Below are positions 19,495-28,346 of a stretch of 64,000 nt of DNA, in pieces; the stretch's first letter is position 1, and each line of letters opens with the position of its first letter. The notes under the pieces were generated by a model. That model was not told the DNA's origin, did no database searches, and saw only the letters and a program-made list of their open reading frames with translations. The translations under genes were made by a program, and so were the position numbers. Location of the stretch: the NCBI GenBank assembly GCA_902594545.1, contig CACJMO010000003.1, positions 1 through 64,000 on the forward strand, in the 5' to 3' direction. Origin of the DNA: an uncultured SAR86 cluster bacterium. Its GTDB lineage: Bacteria > Pseudomonadota > Gammaproteobacteria > Magnimaribacterales > Magnimaribacteraceae.

Positions 19495-19950
19495 TTAGGT
19501 GACAAACATTGATAAAGTTTCCGCAACATATGCAGGCTTATCAACACCTTCGATCTCCATTGTAACTTCTGTTTTCATAAGATACCTACCATCACCCTTA
19601 TCATCTACAGATACACACTTACTATGTGTCCTTACTTTTGACCCTACATTAACAGGGTTAATGAACCTAACTTTATCTAGTCCATAATTGAAAACCATTT
19701 TTAAATTCTCAGGTGCCAATACTGCTTGAGAGGTTAGATGAGGCACCAAAGATAATGATAAAAACCCATGTGCTATAGTTGAGCCAAATAGAGGAGTAGC
19801 CTTTTCAGTGTCTACATGTATGAACTGATGATCCAAAGTTGCATCAGCAAACATATCAATTCTATCTTGATCTACTTCAAACCAATCTGATGATCCTATT
19901 TCTTGGCCTACATAATCTACTAAGTTTTCTGCTGGTACTAATCCAATCAT
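19495..19950 (-). CDS. MaoC-like (R)-specific enoyl-CoA hydratase, NodN type
   Basis: The 151-residue hot-dog-fold protein carries the hydratase signature: ATLDHQFIHVD with its Asp and His, then FGSTIAHGFLSLSL. These correspond to the catalytic Asp/His pair of R-hydratases. Such enzymes hydrate trans-2-enoyl-CoA to (R)-3-hydroxyacyl-CoA. It is 8 bp downstream of an acyl-CoA ligase and 5 bp upstream of the TetR pair, so it probably acts on the CoA thioester made by that ligase (inference). Confidence 0.88.
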   Translation of the reverse strand: MIGLVPAENLVDYVGQEIGSSDWFEVDQDRIDMFADATLDHQFIHVDTEKATPLFGSTIAHGFLSLSLVPHLTSQAVLAPENLKMVFNYGLDKVRFINPVNVGSKVRTHSKCVSVDDKGDGRYLMKTEVTMEIEGVDKPAYVAETLSMFVT

Positions 19951-19958
19951 ATCTTCTC

Positions 19959-21581
19959 CTACTTATCTAATAAATGGTTCTTAAAATCTTCTCTTAAACC
20001 AGTTTTTAAAAGCTTTCCAGTAGCAGTATGTGGTAACTCCTCTACGAATACAATATCGTCGGGTAACCACCATTTAGCAACCTTATCTTCAAGAAAGGAA
20101 ATAATATCCTCTTTCGTTGGATCTTGTCCTGGTGATTTAACGATTAGTAATAAAGGTCTTTCGTCCCACTTTGCATGTAGAACACCTATAACGCATGCTT
20201 CGGCAACTTCTGGATGACCTACAGCAGCATTTTCAAGATCTATTGAGCTTATCCATTCTCCACCTGACTTAATAACATCTTTGCTTCTATCAACGATCTC
20301 CATATAACCTTCTGGATGTATTTTTGCCACATCTCCTGTATCAAACCATCCTTTATCATCCATAGCACTTTCTTCTGCTTTGTAATAACGTTCCACGATA
20401 GTGGGGCCCTTTACTAATAGCCTACCGAAAGCTACTCCATCATGAGGAAGTTCATTGCCATCATCATCGGCTATAGTCATATCAACTCCGAAAAAGGCTT
20501 TACCTTGTTTTTGCTGAAGGTCATATCGTTTTTCAATATCCATGTCTTCCATTTCTTTAGTTCTGCTTGTTGCTGTTCCAAGTGGACTCATTTCAGTCAT
20601 GCCCCATCCATGCATTAAAAAAACATCATGCTTTTCTTCAAATTCTTGAATCATCGCCCTTGGAGCAGCAGAACCACCGACTAATGCAGTTTCAACGCAA
20701 TCTAAAGTTTGATTAGTTTCATTGAGATGCTGAAGTAAACCTAACCAAACGGTAGGAACACCCATTAAAAGGTCAGGTTTTTCATTATCTATTAGTTCGT
20801 ACACAGATGCGCCATCTAAGGCCGGTCCAGGGAATACTAATTTGGCTCCAAACATAGCCCCAGCATATGGAATACCCCATGCATTAACATGAAACATTGG
20901 AACCACTGGCAAAATGCAAGAAGAGCTAGAGACTTTGGCAACATTTCCAGAACTAACTATCCATGCGTGCAAAATAGTTGATCTATGAGAGTACAATACG
21001 CCTTTAGGATTGCCGGTCGTACCAGAAGTGTAACAGAGGCTTGAAGCAGTGTTTTCGTCAAACTCAGGCCAATCAAATTCATCAGATTCACCGGAAATTA
21101 AATCTTCATAACACATAGCATTATTTAGTTTTGTGTCTGGCATATTGTCTTTATCAGTGAGAATCACGTAACCTTTAACTCCTTCTAAATCAGGTTCTAA
21201 GGATTCAACAAGCTCGACAAATGATAAATCAATAAACAGGTACTGGTTTTCTGCGTGATTAATTATGTAAGTAAGTTGCTCTGGGAACAGTCTGGGATTA
21301 ACTGTATTAACAACACACCCTATTCCAGATACACCGAAATATAATTCAAAATGCCTAAAGGTATTCCAAGCAAGAGTTCCAACTGTATCTCCTTCTTTCA
21401 GGCCAAGATTCGTGAGGGCATTAGCTAGCTGTCTAGATCGTTTTGCAGCATCAGAATACGTATATTTATGAATAGGCCCTTCAACTGTTCTAGATACAAT
21501 TTCTGCATCGCTGTGATATTTCTCTGCGTGCTCTATTAGGCCAGATATCAAAAGCTGACCACTCATCATATTTCCTAACAT
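19959..21581 (-). CDS. Fatty-acyl-CoA ligase (AMP-forming), AlkK/DmdB-like
   Basis: In 540 residues all adenylation core motifs are present: YTSGTTGNPKG (about 184-194), GWGMTEMSPLGT (~325), GWFDTGDVAKI (~415), DRSKDVIKSGGEWIS (~435) and the C-terminal catalytic lysine region TATGKLLKTGLR. It would convert a carboxylic acid to its CoA thioester via acyl-AMP in the cytoplasm. The overall pattern resembles medium/long-chain ligases of the AlkK type, a group that includes the methylmercaptopropionate ligase DmdB; substrate cannot be fixed from sequence. The ATG at 21581 is preceded by TTAGGAG six bases away. It follows the GH84 gene by 8 bp. Confidence 0.92.
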   Translation of the reverse strand: MLGNMMSGQLLISGLIEHAEKYHSDAEIVSRTVEGPIHKYTYSDAAKRSRQLANALTNLGLKEGDTVGTLAWNTFRHFELYFGVSGIGCVVNTVNPRLFPEQLTYIINHAENQYLFIDLSFVELVESLEPDLEGVKGYVILTDKDNMPDTKLNNAMCYEDLISGESDEFDWPEFDENTASSLCYTSGTTGNPKGVLYSHRSTILHAWIVSSGNVAKVSSSSCILPVVPMFHVNAWGIPYAGAMFGAKLVFPGPALDGASVYELIDNEKPDLLMGVPTVWLGLLQHLNETNQTLDCVETALVGGSAAPRAMIQEFEEKHDVFLMHGWGMTEMSPLGTATSRTKEMEDMDIEKRYDLQQKQGKAFFGVDMTIADDDGNELPHDGVAFGRLLVKGPTIVERYYKAEESAMDDKGWFDTGDVAKIHPEGYMEIVDRSKDVIKSGGEWISSIDLENAAVGHPEVAEACVIGVLHAKWDERPLLLIVKSPGQDPTKEDIISFLEDKVAKWWLPDDIVFVEELPHTATGKLLKTGLREDFKNHLLDK

Positions 21582-21589
21582 TTTTGCTC

Positions 21590-22699
21590 CTAATTTTTCA
21601 GTATTGTCTTTCTGAGAGGATCAGAATATCTTCGCTTTATCCACTCTTCAAGATTAAATTTAGTATCTTTTTGAGTCATTTTTTTTAATAAGATTAAATC
21701 CAAGTAAAATTTCCATAAAAATGGTGCCCATTCAAGTTGTAAATTACTTTTCCATTGAATGCACAAGCTATATTGGGTATCTAAAAGTTTATCAATTTTT
21801 GCTAAAGTCAAAGGAGGCATCTCTTTAAATGGGTTTTGGAAATAAGGCATAATTCTTCTAAAATCTTGAGGAATTTCATATTTCTTGAGTACCTCATTAT
21901 CTTTTAGGCCGAGTACAAATCTATCTAAACAAATAGAATCTGTTAGAACTAATCCTGTTGGATTAATGCCGACACCTTCAACTTGATTCTTAATGCCACC
22001 CCTTTTTTGATAAGATCCAATAAAATACCTGGTCGGACAGTAATCATTAGCATAATAGTTATCCCATATGATTATGGGATTCGAAAATAGACCTTTAAGC
22101 TCAACTATCCCTTTTGATTTGATGGACTCACTCACCACCTCATCTCCTGTCCACAAAAACTTTATTTTTGGGTCGATATTCTTTGCCAGTGTTTTTAAGT
22201 ATTTATTATCAATTAAACTTCCCTTAGCAAAACTCTTACAATATACAGTTGGACAAATCCATAAGTCATTTGCTGGAATATTAAAACTTGAAACAAGTTC
22301 GAGAATTTCAAGATGTTTGGTTGCTAATCCTTCATCTCTTTTATGGTCAATATCATCAAAAAAGATGGCAAATTCTTCAAAACCAAGTCTTTTAGCCTGC
22401 TTGATTTTAATAGCTAAGAATTTACGATAATGGGCGGTAGATTTGTTTCCTTCTAAACCGGGTGAAATTGCGAAGACGGGACGGATCTTGTTTTTTTTTG
22501 ATTGCTTTACAAAGTCTTCTAAAACCTTCTCATATTTTGATGGATAGGGCTTTTCCCAAAGCACTCTATGATAAGGATCTTCTTTGGGGCCGTATAAGTA
22601 AAAGTCCATCTTAAGCTTACCCATGTGCCTCAAAAGAAGAGATCTTTCTTCTTGTGAAAAAAGCCTTCCGTAATAGCCTTCTATGTAACCTTTTAACAT
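21590..22699 (-). CDS. Cytosolic GH84-type beta-N-acetylglucosaminidase (O-GlcNAcase-like)
   Basis: With the ATG at 22699 the protein has 369 residues and no signal peptide. It follows the GH84 catalytic domain closely: IEGYYGRLFSQEER (6-19), YLYGPKEDPYHR (34-45), AISPGLE, then the catalytic pair Asp115-Asp116 in FAIFFDDIDH, CPTVYC with Tyr153, FLWTGDEVVS and IWDNYYANDY with Asn214 and Asp219. These correspond to the Asp pair, Tyr, Asn and Asp of human OGA, with the same five-residue Asn-Asp spacing. GH84 uses substrate-assisted catalysis to remove beta-linked GlcNAc. No stalk, carbohydrate-binding or transferase domains are attached, and the target is unknown. The start overlaps the prmC end by 7 bp. 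Confidence 0.88.
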   Translation of the reverse strand: MLKGYIEGYYGRLFSQEERSLLLRHMGKLKMDFYLYGPKEDPYHRVLWEKPYPSKYEKVLEDFVKQSKKNKIRPVFAISPGLEGNKSTAHYRKFLAIKIKQAKRLGFEEFAIFFDDIDHKRDEGLATKHLEILELVSSFNIPANDLWICPTVYCKSFAKGSLIDNKYLKTLAKNIDPKIKFLWTGDEVVSESIKSKGIVELKGLFSNPIIIWDNYYANDYCPTRYFIGSYQKRGGIKNQVEGVGINPTGLVLTDSICLDRFVLGLKDNEVLKKYEIPQDFRRIMPYFQNPFKEMPPLTLAKIDKLLDTQYSLCIQWKSNLQLEWAPFLWKFYLDLILLKKMTQKDTKFNLEEWIKRRYSDPLRKTILKN

Positions 22700-23526
22700 T
22701 TTGTTATTTTGCCTGAACAAAACCTTTCATCACCATTTAAATCTTTGTATAAATTTATTTCAGAATACCCATTTTTTTTGAATAGTGAAACAACCTTTCT
22801 TGTTTGATCATTACCAAATTCAACAAATAAAGAACCTTTAACAGCTAACAGTTTTGCACTATTAACAATGATTTCCTCTATATCTTTAAGACCATGATTT
22901 TCTGCAGCCAAAGCTTTTAAGGGTTCATGCCTTAATCCATCTGAAAAGATATTAGGATCATCGAAGCTTAGATAAGGAGGGTTTGAAACAATAATATCAA
23001 AACGACCTTCAACGAAAGAATCGAGCCAGCAAGCATTTACTATTTGGACCTTCAGCAAATTCTTTTTCATGTTTCTTCGAGCAACTGATAATGCCTGTGG
23101 GCATAAGTCGGAACAAACAATATTCCATAGAGGTCTTTCGGAACATAACGCCAAACCAATAGCTCCTGATCCCGTTCCTAGATCAAGTACATTTAATTTT
23201 TTTGAATTAAAATTCTCTAAAATTCTTTCCACTAAAACTTCAGTTTCAGGTCTTGGCACTAAAACTCGTTGATCGATATGCAAATCCAAATTCCAAAAAC
23301 CTATCTTTTCTCTTATATAGGCTAGAGGCTCGCCCTTTTCTCTTCTATCAATAAGCTTCAAAAGCCTATCTTGTTGATCTTGACTCAGTAAAGGGTTATC
23401 TCTGTAGAGATCATTCTTGCTGATTTTCAAAATGTCCAATACGAGTAGTTCAATGTCTAACTGCGAGCATAATTCTAGGTTTTGGTTACGAAGTTTTATC
23501 TGACTTAGTGCAGAATTAAGGTCCAT
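22693..23526 (-). CDS. prmC: Release factor glutamine methyltransferase
   Basis: PrmC methylates the glutamine of the GGQ motif of release factors RF1 and RF2. I chose the ATG at 23526 (MDLNSALSQIKLRNQ), four bases after the prfA stop, giving 277 residues as in E. coli; a TTG at 23541 would overlap prfA. The SAM-binding motif LDLGTGSGAIGLAL and the catalytic NPPY (IIVSNPPYLSFDD) are present, along with the N-terminal helical release-factor-binding domain. Confidence 0.96.
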   Translation of the reverse strand: MDLNSALSQIKLRNQNLELCSQLDIELLVLDILKISKNDLYRDNPLLSQDQQDRLLKLIDRREKGEPLAYIREKIGFWNLDLHIDQRVLVPRPETEVLVERILENFNSKKLNVLDLGTGSGAIGLALCSERPLWNIVCSDLCPQALSVARRNMKKNLLKVQIVNACWLDSFVEGRFDIIVSNPPYLSFDDPNIFSDGLRHEPLKALAAENHGLKDIEEIIVNSAKLLAVKGSLFVEFGNDQTRKVVSLFKKNGYSEINLYKDLNGDERFCSGKITKC

Positions 23527-23530
23527 TGAT

Positions 23531-24613
23531 TTAAGATTCAAGATTTGCCAGAGCTCGTGCCTGGTTTTCCTCCAATAACGCTGTGATCATTGTCTCCATA
23601 TCTCCATCAAGGAAACCAGGTAAATTATGTACAGAAAATTCTATTCTGTGATCAGTGATTCTATTTTGAGGAAAATTATAAGTTCTAATTTTTTCCGATC
23701 TATCTCCCGAACCAACCATGACTCTCCTATTTTCTGCCTTTTCAGATTCAGCTTTTTCCTTTTCAGCATCTTGTAATTTTGATTGTAAGAGCGAAAGAGC
23801 TTTCTCTTTGTTTTTATGTTGAGAGCGACCGTCTTGGCATTCAACAACAATGCCTGTTGGAATGTGAGTTAACCTTACAGCCGAGTCAGTTTTATTAACA
23901 TGTTGACCACCTGCTCCTGAAGCCCGAAATGTATCAACTCTCAAATCATTTTTATCTATATTTATATCCGTAAGAGCATCTTGTTCTGGAAGAACTGCTA
24001 CCGAACAAGCAGAAGTATGAACCCTTCCTTGTGATTCAGTAGTTGGTACCCTTTGGACTCTATGAACACCAGCTTCAAATTTTAGCTGTTTATAAACGTC
24101 TGAACCTTGAATCCTGGCTACAAGTTCCTTAAATCCGCCATGATCTCCTTCTCTAATACTCACAATTTCCATATTCCAATTATTTCTCTCAGATAGTCGT
24201 GAATACATTCTATAAAGATCGCCAGAGAACAAAGCTGCTTCATCCCCTCCTGTTCCAGCCCTTATCTCCAGAAAGACATCCTTAGAGTCGTCAGGATCCT
24301 TAGGCAATAGGAGTTTCTTTAGATCATTTTCAAGGTCTTCAATATCTTTTTTTAGAGAATCAAATTCCATCTCAGCCATTTCTTTAATATCAGGATCAGT
24401 ATCTTTCATTAATATCTTTGCTTCCTCTATACCCTTTTCTGCATTTTTAAACGCTGAAAAAGCTAATACTACAGGTGATAAATCAGCATATTCTTTGGAA
24501 AGTTTTATATATTCCTCTTGATTAGAAGTTACATCAGGCTGACTTAGCAAAGCCTCTATCTCTTCATATCTCAAAGAGACATCTTCTAATTTGTTCAAAA
24601 TACTATCTATCAT
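23531..24613 (-). CDS. prfA: Peptide chain release factor 1
   Basis: RF1 terminates translation at UAA and UAG. The 360-residue protein has the anticodon-like tripeptide region (VQRVPTTESQGRVHTS, the PxT motif of RF1), and the peptidyl-hydrolysis motif GGQ in ASGAGGQHVNKTDSAVRL near residue 232. It is the first gene of prfA-prmC-GH84-ligase-maoC-TetR-TetR on the minus strand. Only 21 bp separate its start from divergent lolB, so the promoters must overlap coding sequence. The hemA gene that normally precedes prfA is absent here. Confidence 0.98.
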   Translation of the reverse strand: MIDSILNKLEDVSLRYEEIEALLSQPDVTSNQEEYIKLSKEYADLSPVVLAFSAFKNAEKGIEEAKILMKDTDPDIKEMAEMEFDSLKKDIEDLENDLKKLLLPKDPDDSKDVFLEIRAGTGGDEAALFSGDLYRMYSRLSERNNWNMEIVSIREGDHGGFKELVARIQGSDVYKQLKFEAGVHRVQRVPTTESQGRVHTSACSVAVLPEQDALTDINIDKNDLRVDTFRASGAGGQHVNKTDSAVRLTHIPTGIVVECQDGRSQHKNKEKALSLLQSKLQDAEKEKAESEKAENRRVMVGSGDRSEKIRTYNFPQNRITDHRIEFSVHNLPGFLDGDMETMITALLEENQARALANLES

Positions 24614-24634
24614 TAATTTAAACTTGGCCTGATA

Positions 24635-25156
24635 ATGTTAAGAATGGATATTAGGACATTTACCCATTACAAAAATTTTTTTTCACTTTTCATACTACTG
24701 TTGACTATTTCTTGCTCCACCGTAACAGTTGAAAGCACTTATTCGAAGGGAAACTCTCCAATCCAAAAAAGTCAAATTATAGAAGGTAAGTTTAAGCTTT
24801 CGTATCTGGATAGCAAGGAAACTGGATACTTTATAATCAATAAAACACTTAATACTGTTAACTTAACCTTAGGAAAAAATTTTCTCTTACCTGAAGAAGT
24901 TTTAGTTTTTGACGCCAGAGAATCAATTAGCATTAACCAATTTGTCGACTTTGAAATAGAGCCTAGTAGGGACGTATCTTTTAGCATAGAAGATTTTCTT
25001 GGTCTTTTTTCTGGTATCAAATCAAGAAATTTTCAAAAGAAAGGGATTTCAATAAATTTTGAATTTAACTCATCAATCAACGAGCCGTCCAAAGTGGAGC
25101 TAAAAGGTCCAGAGTTTGAGCTCAACGTGGTAGTGCGTAAAAATGAAAGAAATTAG
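24635..25156 (+). CDS. lolB: Outer-membrane lipoprotein receptor LolB, divergent and short
   Basis: The product has 173 residues, an N-terminal hydrophobic segment and a lipobox LTISC (cysteine near residue 27). LolB accepts lipoproteins from LolA and inserts them into the outer membrane. Sequence match is weak but its position between prfA and ispE is the canonical lolB slot, and the order of strands fits: IEGKFKLSYL after the linker, and a final KVELKGPEFELNVVVRK like the end of E. coli LolB. It is about 35 residues shorter than E. coli LolB. It overlaps ispE by 14 bp. Confidence 0.75.
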   Translation: MLRMDIRTFTHYKNFFSLFILLLTISCSTVTVESTYSKGNSPIQKSQIIEGKFKLSYLDSKETGYFIINKTLNTVNLTLGKNFLLPEEVLVFDARESISINQFVDFEIEPSRDVSFSIEDFLGLFSGIKSRNFQKKGISINFEFNSSINEPSKVELKGPEFELNVVVRKNERN

Positions 25157-25955
25157 AATTAAGGCTCCAGCTAAATTAAATTTGCATCTTCAGGTTCTAA
25201 ATAAGAGATCAGATGGATATCATAATATTTCATCACTTTTTACTATTATTGATTTCTGCGACTCGATTACCCTTAAAAAAAATGAAAAAACAATAGAATT
25301 GGAGGAATCATCACCCATTAAAGATAATATTGTTTTAAAAGCAGCAAATTTATTAAAAGAGCAATTTTCTGTAGATGAAGGCGTATCAATAACCCTAACG
25401 AAAAATATTCCTGATCAGAAAGGTCTTGGAGGGGGAAGCTCTGATGCAGCATCTGTTTTGATTGGGCTAAATAAAATTTGGGAATTAGGTTTATCTAAAA
25501 ATGAACTGTCTGTTTTGGCTCTTGAATTAGGCTCAGATGTTCCTTTTTTTATTCATGGTAAAACAAGCTGGGCTGAAGGAAGAGGTGAGATTTTAAGCAA
25601 CTATCCATACAAAGAAAGATTCTTTTTATTATCATTTCCGGATTTAAAAATGAGTACTAAACAGGCTTTTGAAAGCCTGCCATTAAAAAAAGTAAAAGCA
25701 CTAAAACAATCAGATTACACAGACAATAAGTCTTTCAATAGCTTTGAAAGCTGGATTAGAGAAACCAACGCTGAAATGGAAAAACAATTTAGAAAACTTT
25801 CCACCTTAGGCAAACCTAGATTATCAGGAACAGGCTCAACAATCTTCATAGAATTTAATGAAGAGAATTCAGCTAAGGAAGTTTTAGAAAAATTTCCACA
25901 TTTAGTTTTTACAAAAAGCTTAGAACGTTCCCCCTTAATGCAAATAATAGAATAG
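25143..25955 (+). CDS. ispE: 4-diphosphocytidyl-2-C-methyl-D-erythritol kinase
   Basis: IspE phosphorylates CDP-methylerythritol in the MEP pathway to isoprenoids. The 270-residue GHMP kinase has APAKLNLHLQVLNKRSDGYH at its start, the ATP-binding glycine-rich motif GLGGGSSDAAS (about 93-103) and a late SGTGSTIF loop. It overlaps lolB by 14 bp and is followed by tRNA-Gln and prs, the usual gammaproteobacterial order. Confidence 0.97.
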   Translation: MKEIRIKAPAKLNLHLQVLNKRSDGYHNISSLFTIIDFCDSITLKKNEKTIELEESSPIKDNIVLKAANLLKEQFSVDEGVSITLTKNIPDQKGLGGGSSDAASVLIGLNKIWELGLSKNELSVLALELGSDVPFFIHGKTSWAEGRGEILSNYPYKERFFLLSFPDLKMSTKQAFESLPLKKVKALKQSDYTDNKSFNSFESWIRETNAEMEKQFRKLSTLGKPRLSGTGSTIFIEFNEENSAKEVLEKFPHLVFTKSLERSPLMQIIE

Positions 25956-25973
25956 AATACGCAAAATATTGTT

Positions 25974-26048
25974 TGGGGTGTGGCCAAGCGGTAAGGCAGC
26001 GGCTTTTGATGCCGCCATGCGCTGGTTCGAATCCAGCCACCCCAGCCA
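25974..26048 (+). tRNA. tRNA-Gln (anticodon TTG)
   Basis: 75 nt including an encoded CCA. The acceptor arm TGGGGTG pairs with CACCCCA (26038-26044). The anticodon stem GCGGC/GCCGC encloses the loop TTTTGAT, giving anticodon TTG. The T-arm has GGTTCGAATCC. It lies 18 bp after ispE and 16 bp before prs. With gatCAB also encoded, this tRNA could be charged by direct or indirect routes. Confidence 0.96.
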
Positions 26049-26064
26049 CTTTTAGAGAAAAAAA

Positions 26065-27024
26065 ATGATTAATTCTTCACGATCCGGCTTAGTTCTTTTC
26101 TCAGGTAATGGTAATCCTGACTTATCAAATGAAATTGCAAAGCAGCTTGGAGTAAGACTAGGCCAAGCAAACGTAACAACCTTTAGTGATGGAGAGATCA
26201 GTATTAGCATCGAAGAGAATGTGCGAGGTAAGGATGTCTTTCTCATACAGCCAACCTGTGCTCCTGCTGGAGATAACCTTTTAGAATTGATAATCATGGT
26301 AGATGCGCTTAGAAGATCTTCAGCCGGAAGAATAACTGCAGTCATTCCATATTATGGCTATGCTCGTCAAGACAGGAGAGTCAGGTCAGAAAGAGTTCCT
26401 ATAAGCGCCAAAGTTATGGCAGACATTTTAGAAAGATCTGGAATAGACAGAGTTTTAACTGTTGAGCTGCACTCTGAACAGATTCAAGGTTTTTTCGATA
26501 TTCCTGTTGATAATGTATATGGCACCAAAGTCATGAGAGATGACATAATGAAGAACAACTCTAAAAATAATCTTGTGGTCTCTCCTGATGTGGGAGGAGT
26601 TGTAAGATCAAGAGCACTAGCTAAAGTTCTCGGTCTTTCGGATCTGGCAATCATTGATAAAAGACGAGACGAAGCTAACAAGTCTGAAGTTATGAATGTC
26701 ATAGGAGAAGTAAATGGAAAGGACTGTATTATCGTTGATGATATTGCAGATACTGCAGGGACTTTATGCAATGCAGCTGATGCTCTAAAAGAACAAGGTG
26801 CATCAAAAGTTTACGCATACATCGTTCATCCTGTGCTTTCAGGTAACGCAATTGAAAAAATTTCGCAATCAAAGCTTGATCAATTGGTTGTAACAGATAC
26901 TATACCGCTCTCAGAAGAGGCTCAGAAGTGCAAAAAAATAAGAATTGTAACTATGGCGCCTACTTTGGCAGAAGCAATTAGAAGAGTAAATAACGAGGAA
27001 TCTATAAGTGCTATGTTCTTATAG
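26065..27024 (+). CDS. prs: Ribose-phosphate pyrophosphokinase
   Basis: Prs makes PRPP from ribose 5-phosphate and ATP for purine, pyrimidine, histidine and NAD synthesis. The 319 residues include the [16 protein letters not shown] start, the catalytic flexible loop [10 protein letters not shown] (about 94-103) and the PRPP-binding loop [10 protein letters not shown] (about 225). PRPP feeds HisG, encoded in the same window. Confidence 0.98.
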   Translation: MINSSRSGLVLFSGNGNPDLSNEIAKQLGVRLGQANVTTFSDGEISISIEENVRGKDVFLIQPTCAPAGDNLLELIIMVDALRRSSAGRITAVIPYYGYARQDRRVRSERVPISAKVMADILERSGIDRVLTVELHSEQIQGFFDIPVDNVYGTKVMRDDIMKNNSKNNLVVSPDVGGVVRSRALAKVLGLSDLAIIDKRRDEANKSEVMNVIGEVNGKDCIIVDDIADTAGTLCNAADALKEQGASKVYAYIVHPVLSGNAIEKISQSKLDQLVVTDTIPLSEEAQKCKKIRIVTMAPTLAEAIRRVNNEESISAMFL

Positions 27025-27035
27025 AGGAGAAAAAA

Positions 27036-27734
27036 ATGGCAGAACAAGTAGTTTTAAATGCAAATAACAGGGATTCTGAAGGAAAATCTTCGAATCGTCA
27101 GTTAAGAAGAGCTGGTTCAGTACCGGCTGTAATTTATGGAGGAGAGCAAGAACCAATTAGAATTTCTATTCTAGAGAAAGATATAGCTAAAGCGTCTGAA
27201 GTCCCTGGATTCACAACACAAATACTAAATGTGAATCTTTCTGGGGAAGAACAAAGTGTTATTGTAAAAGAATTACAAAGGCACCCTGCTACGCAACGAG
27301 TTCTTCACGCTGATCTTCAAAGAGTTAATCCCGATACTAAGATCAGCATTACTGTTCCAGTTAGATTCATTAATGAAGACAAATGCTTAGGAGTAAAGAT
27401 GCATGGTGGTGTTATATCTCGCCTGATCAATAACATAGATATCTCTTGTCTTGCTTCAAATTTGCCTGAATATCTTGAAGTTGATGTTGCTGAGCTTGAT
27501 GTTGGTGATTCAATTTTTCTCTCTGGCCTTCAGCTACCAGAAGGTGTAGAAATACCAGCACTGGCATTAGGGGAAGACAGAGACCAGGCGGTAGTTTCTG
27601 TAACCGAAGCTAAAGTCCTCAGTGTAGAGCCTGAAGTTTCTGAAGTCGAAGGTGACGAAGAAGAAGGCGAAGAAGGATCTTCAGAGAGTGCTGCGGAAGA
27701 GTCAGCTGGCGGTGAAGAAGAAGCCGCCGAATAG
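27036..27734 (+). CDS. rplY: Large ribosomal subunit protein bL25, CTC form
   Basis: The 232-residue protein is the long general-stress (CTC/TL5) type of bL25. It has the N-terminal 5S rRNA-binding domain (LNANNRDSEGKSSNRQLRRAG, with the conserved VPAVIYGG) and the C-terminal beta domain. It ends in a strongly acidic tail of Glu and Ser/Ala (last ~30 residues). An AGGAG precedes the ATG. The prs-rplY-pth-ychF order is standard. Confidence 0.96.
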   Translation: MAEQVVLNANNRDSEGKSSNRQLRRAGSVPAVIYGGEQEPIRISILEKDIAKASEVPGFTTQILNVNLSGEEQSVIVKELQRHPATQRVLHADLQRVNPDTKISITVPVRFINEDKCLGVKMHGGVISRLINNIDISCLASNLPEYLEVDVAELDVGDSIFLSGLQLPEGVEIPALALGEDRDQAVVSVTEAKVLSVEPEVSEVEGDEEEGEEGSSESAAEESAGGEEEAAE

Positions 27735-27746
27735 TTATCTAGCTAA

Positions 27747-28346
27747 ATGGAACCTCTATTAATCGCAGGGCTGGGGAACCCTGGAGATGAATACGACAAT
27801 ACTAGACACAATGCAGGAACAGACTTCATTGATCTTTTATGTGAAAAATACTCTGTTACCCTAAAAAAACAAAAAAAAATATATGCTCATTCGGCTGAGG
27901 TGGTCTTTGATGGTTACAAACTTATATTCCTTAAGCCCTCTCTATATATGAATGAAAGTGGGCTTAGTATTGCCAAAGCTAAGCAATTCTATAATCTGAA
28001 TTGTTCTCAAATGTTGATTATTCACGATGAATTGGACTTACCCAATGCGACTATTCGACTAAAGGAATCAGGTGGTCATGGTGGACACAACGGCATTAGA
28101 AGCATTATTGATCATCTAAATGGAGATAATTCATTCAAAAGATTGAGAGTTGGTATTGGCCATCCAGGAAAGGGCAAAGACATTATTACCTACGTGCTAA
28201 AAAAAGCCTCATCTGAACAAAAAAAAGAATTATTTAAAAGCATGAATCATTTTTTAGAAATTGGGGAAAAAATCATGATAGATGGATGGCAAAAAACTGT
28301 TATGTTTTATCATTCAGGTAATGAAGAGGAATTAGATGAGTCTTAA
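27747..28346 (+). CDS. pth: Peptidyl-tRNA hydrolase
   Basis: Pth releases tRNA from peptidyl-tRNA that has dropped off the ribosome. In 199 residues it has the catalytic His21 in NTRHNAG, the [14 protein letters not shown] strand, and [27 protein letters not shown], which forms the active site. Its end overlaps ychF by 11 bp. Confidence 0.97.
   Translation: MEPLLIAGLGNPGDEYDNTRHNAGTDFIDLLCEKYSVTLKKQKKIYAHSAEVVFDGYKLIFLKPSLYMNESGLSIAKAKQFYNLNCSQMLIIHDELDLPNATIRLKESGGHGGHNGIRSIIDHLNGDNSFKRLRVGIGHPGKGKDIITYVLKKASSEQKKELFKSMNHFLEIGEKIMIDGWQKTVMFYHSGNEEELDES

Noticed and set aside
22700-22720. Seven-residue N-terminal extension of the GH84 protein
   Set aside because: GH84 homology begins at LKGYIEGYYGR and the ATG at 22699 suits the 7-bp overlap with prmC better.
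27640-27734. Low-complexity acidic tail of rplY as a repeat or frameshift artefact
   Set aside because: Acidic Glu/Ala/Ser tails are common in CTC-type bL25 proteins and the frame closes cleanly before pth.
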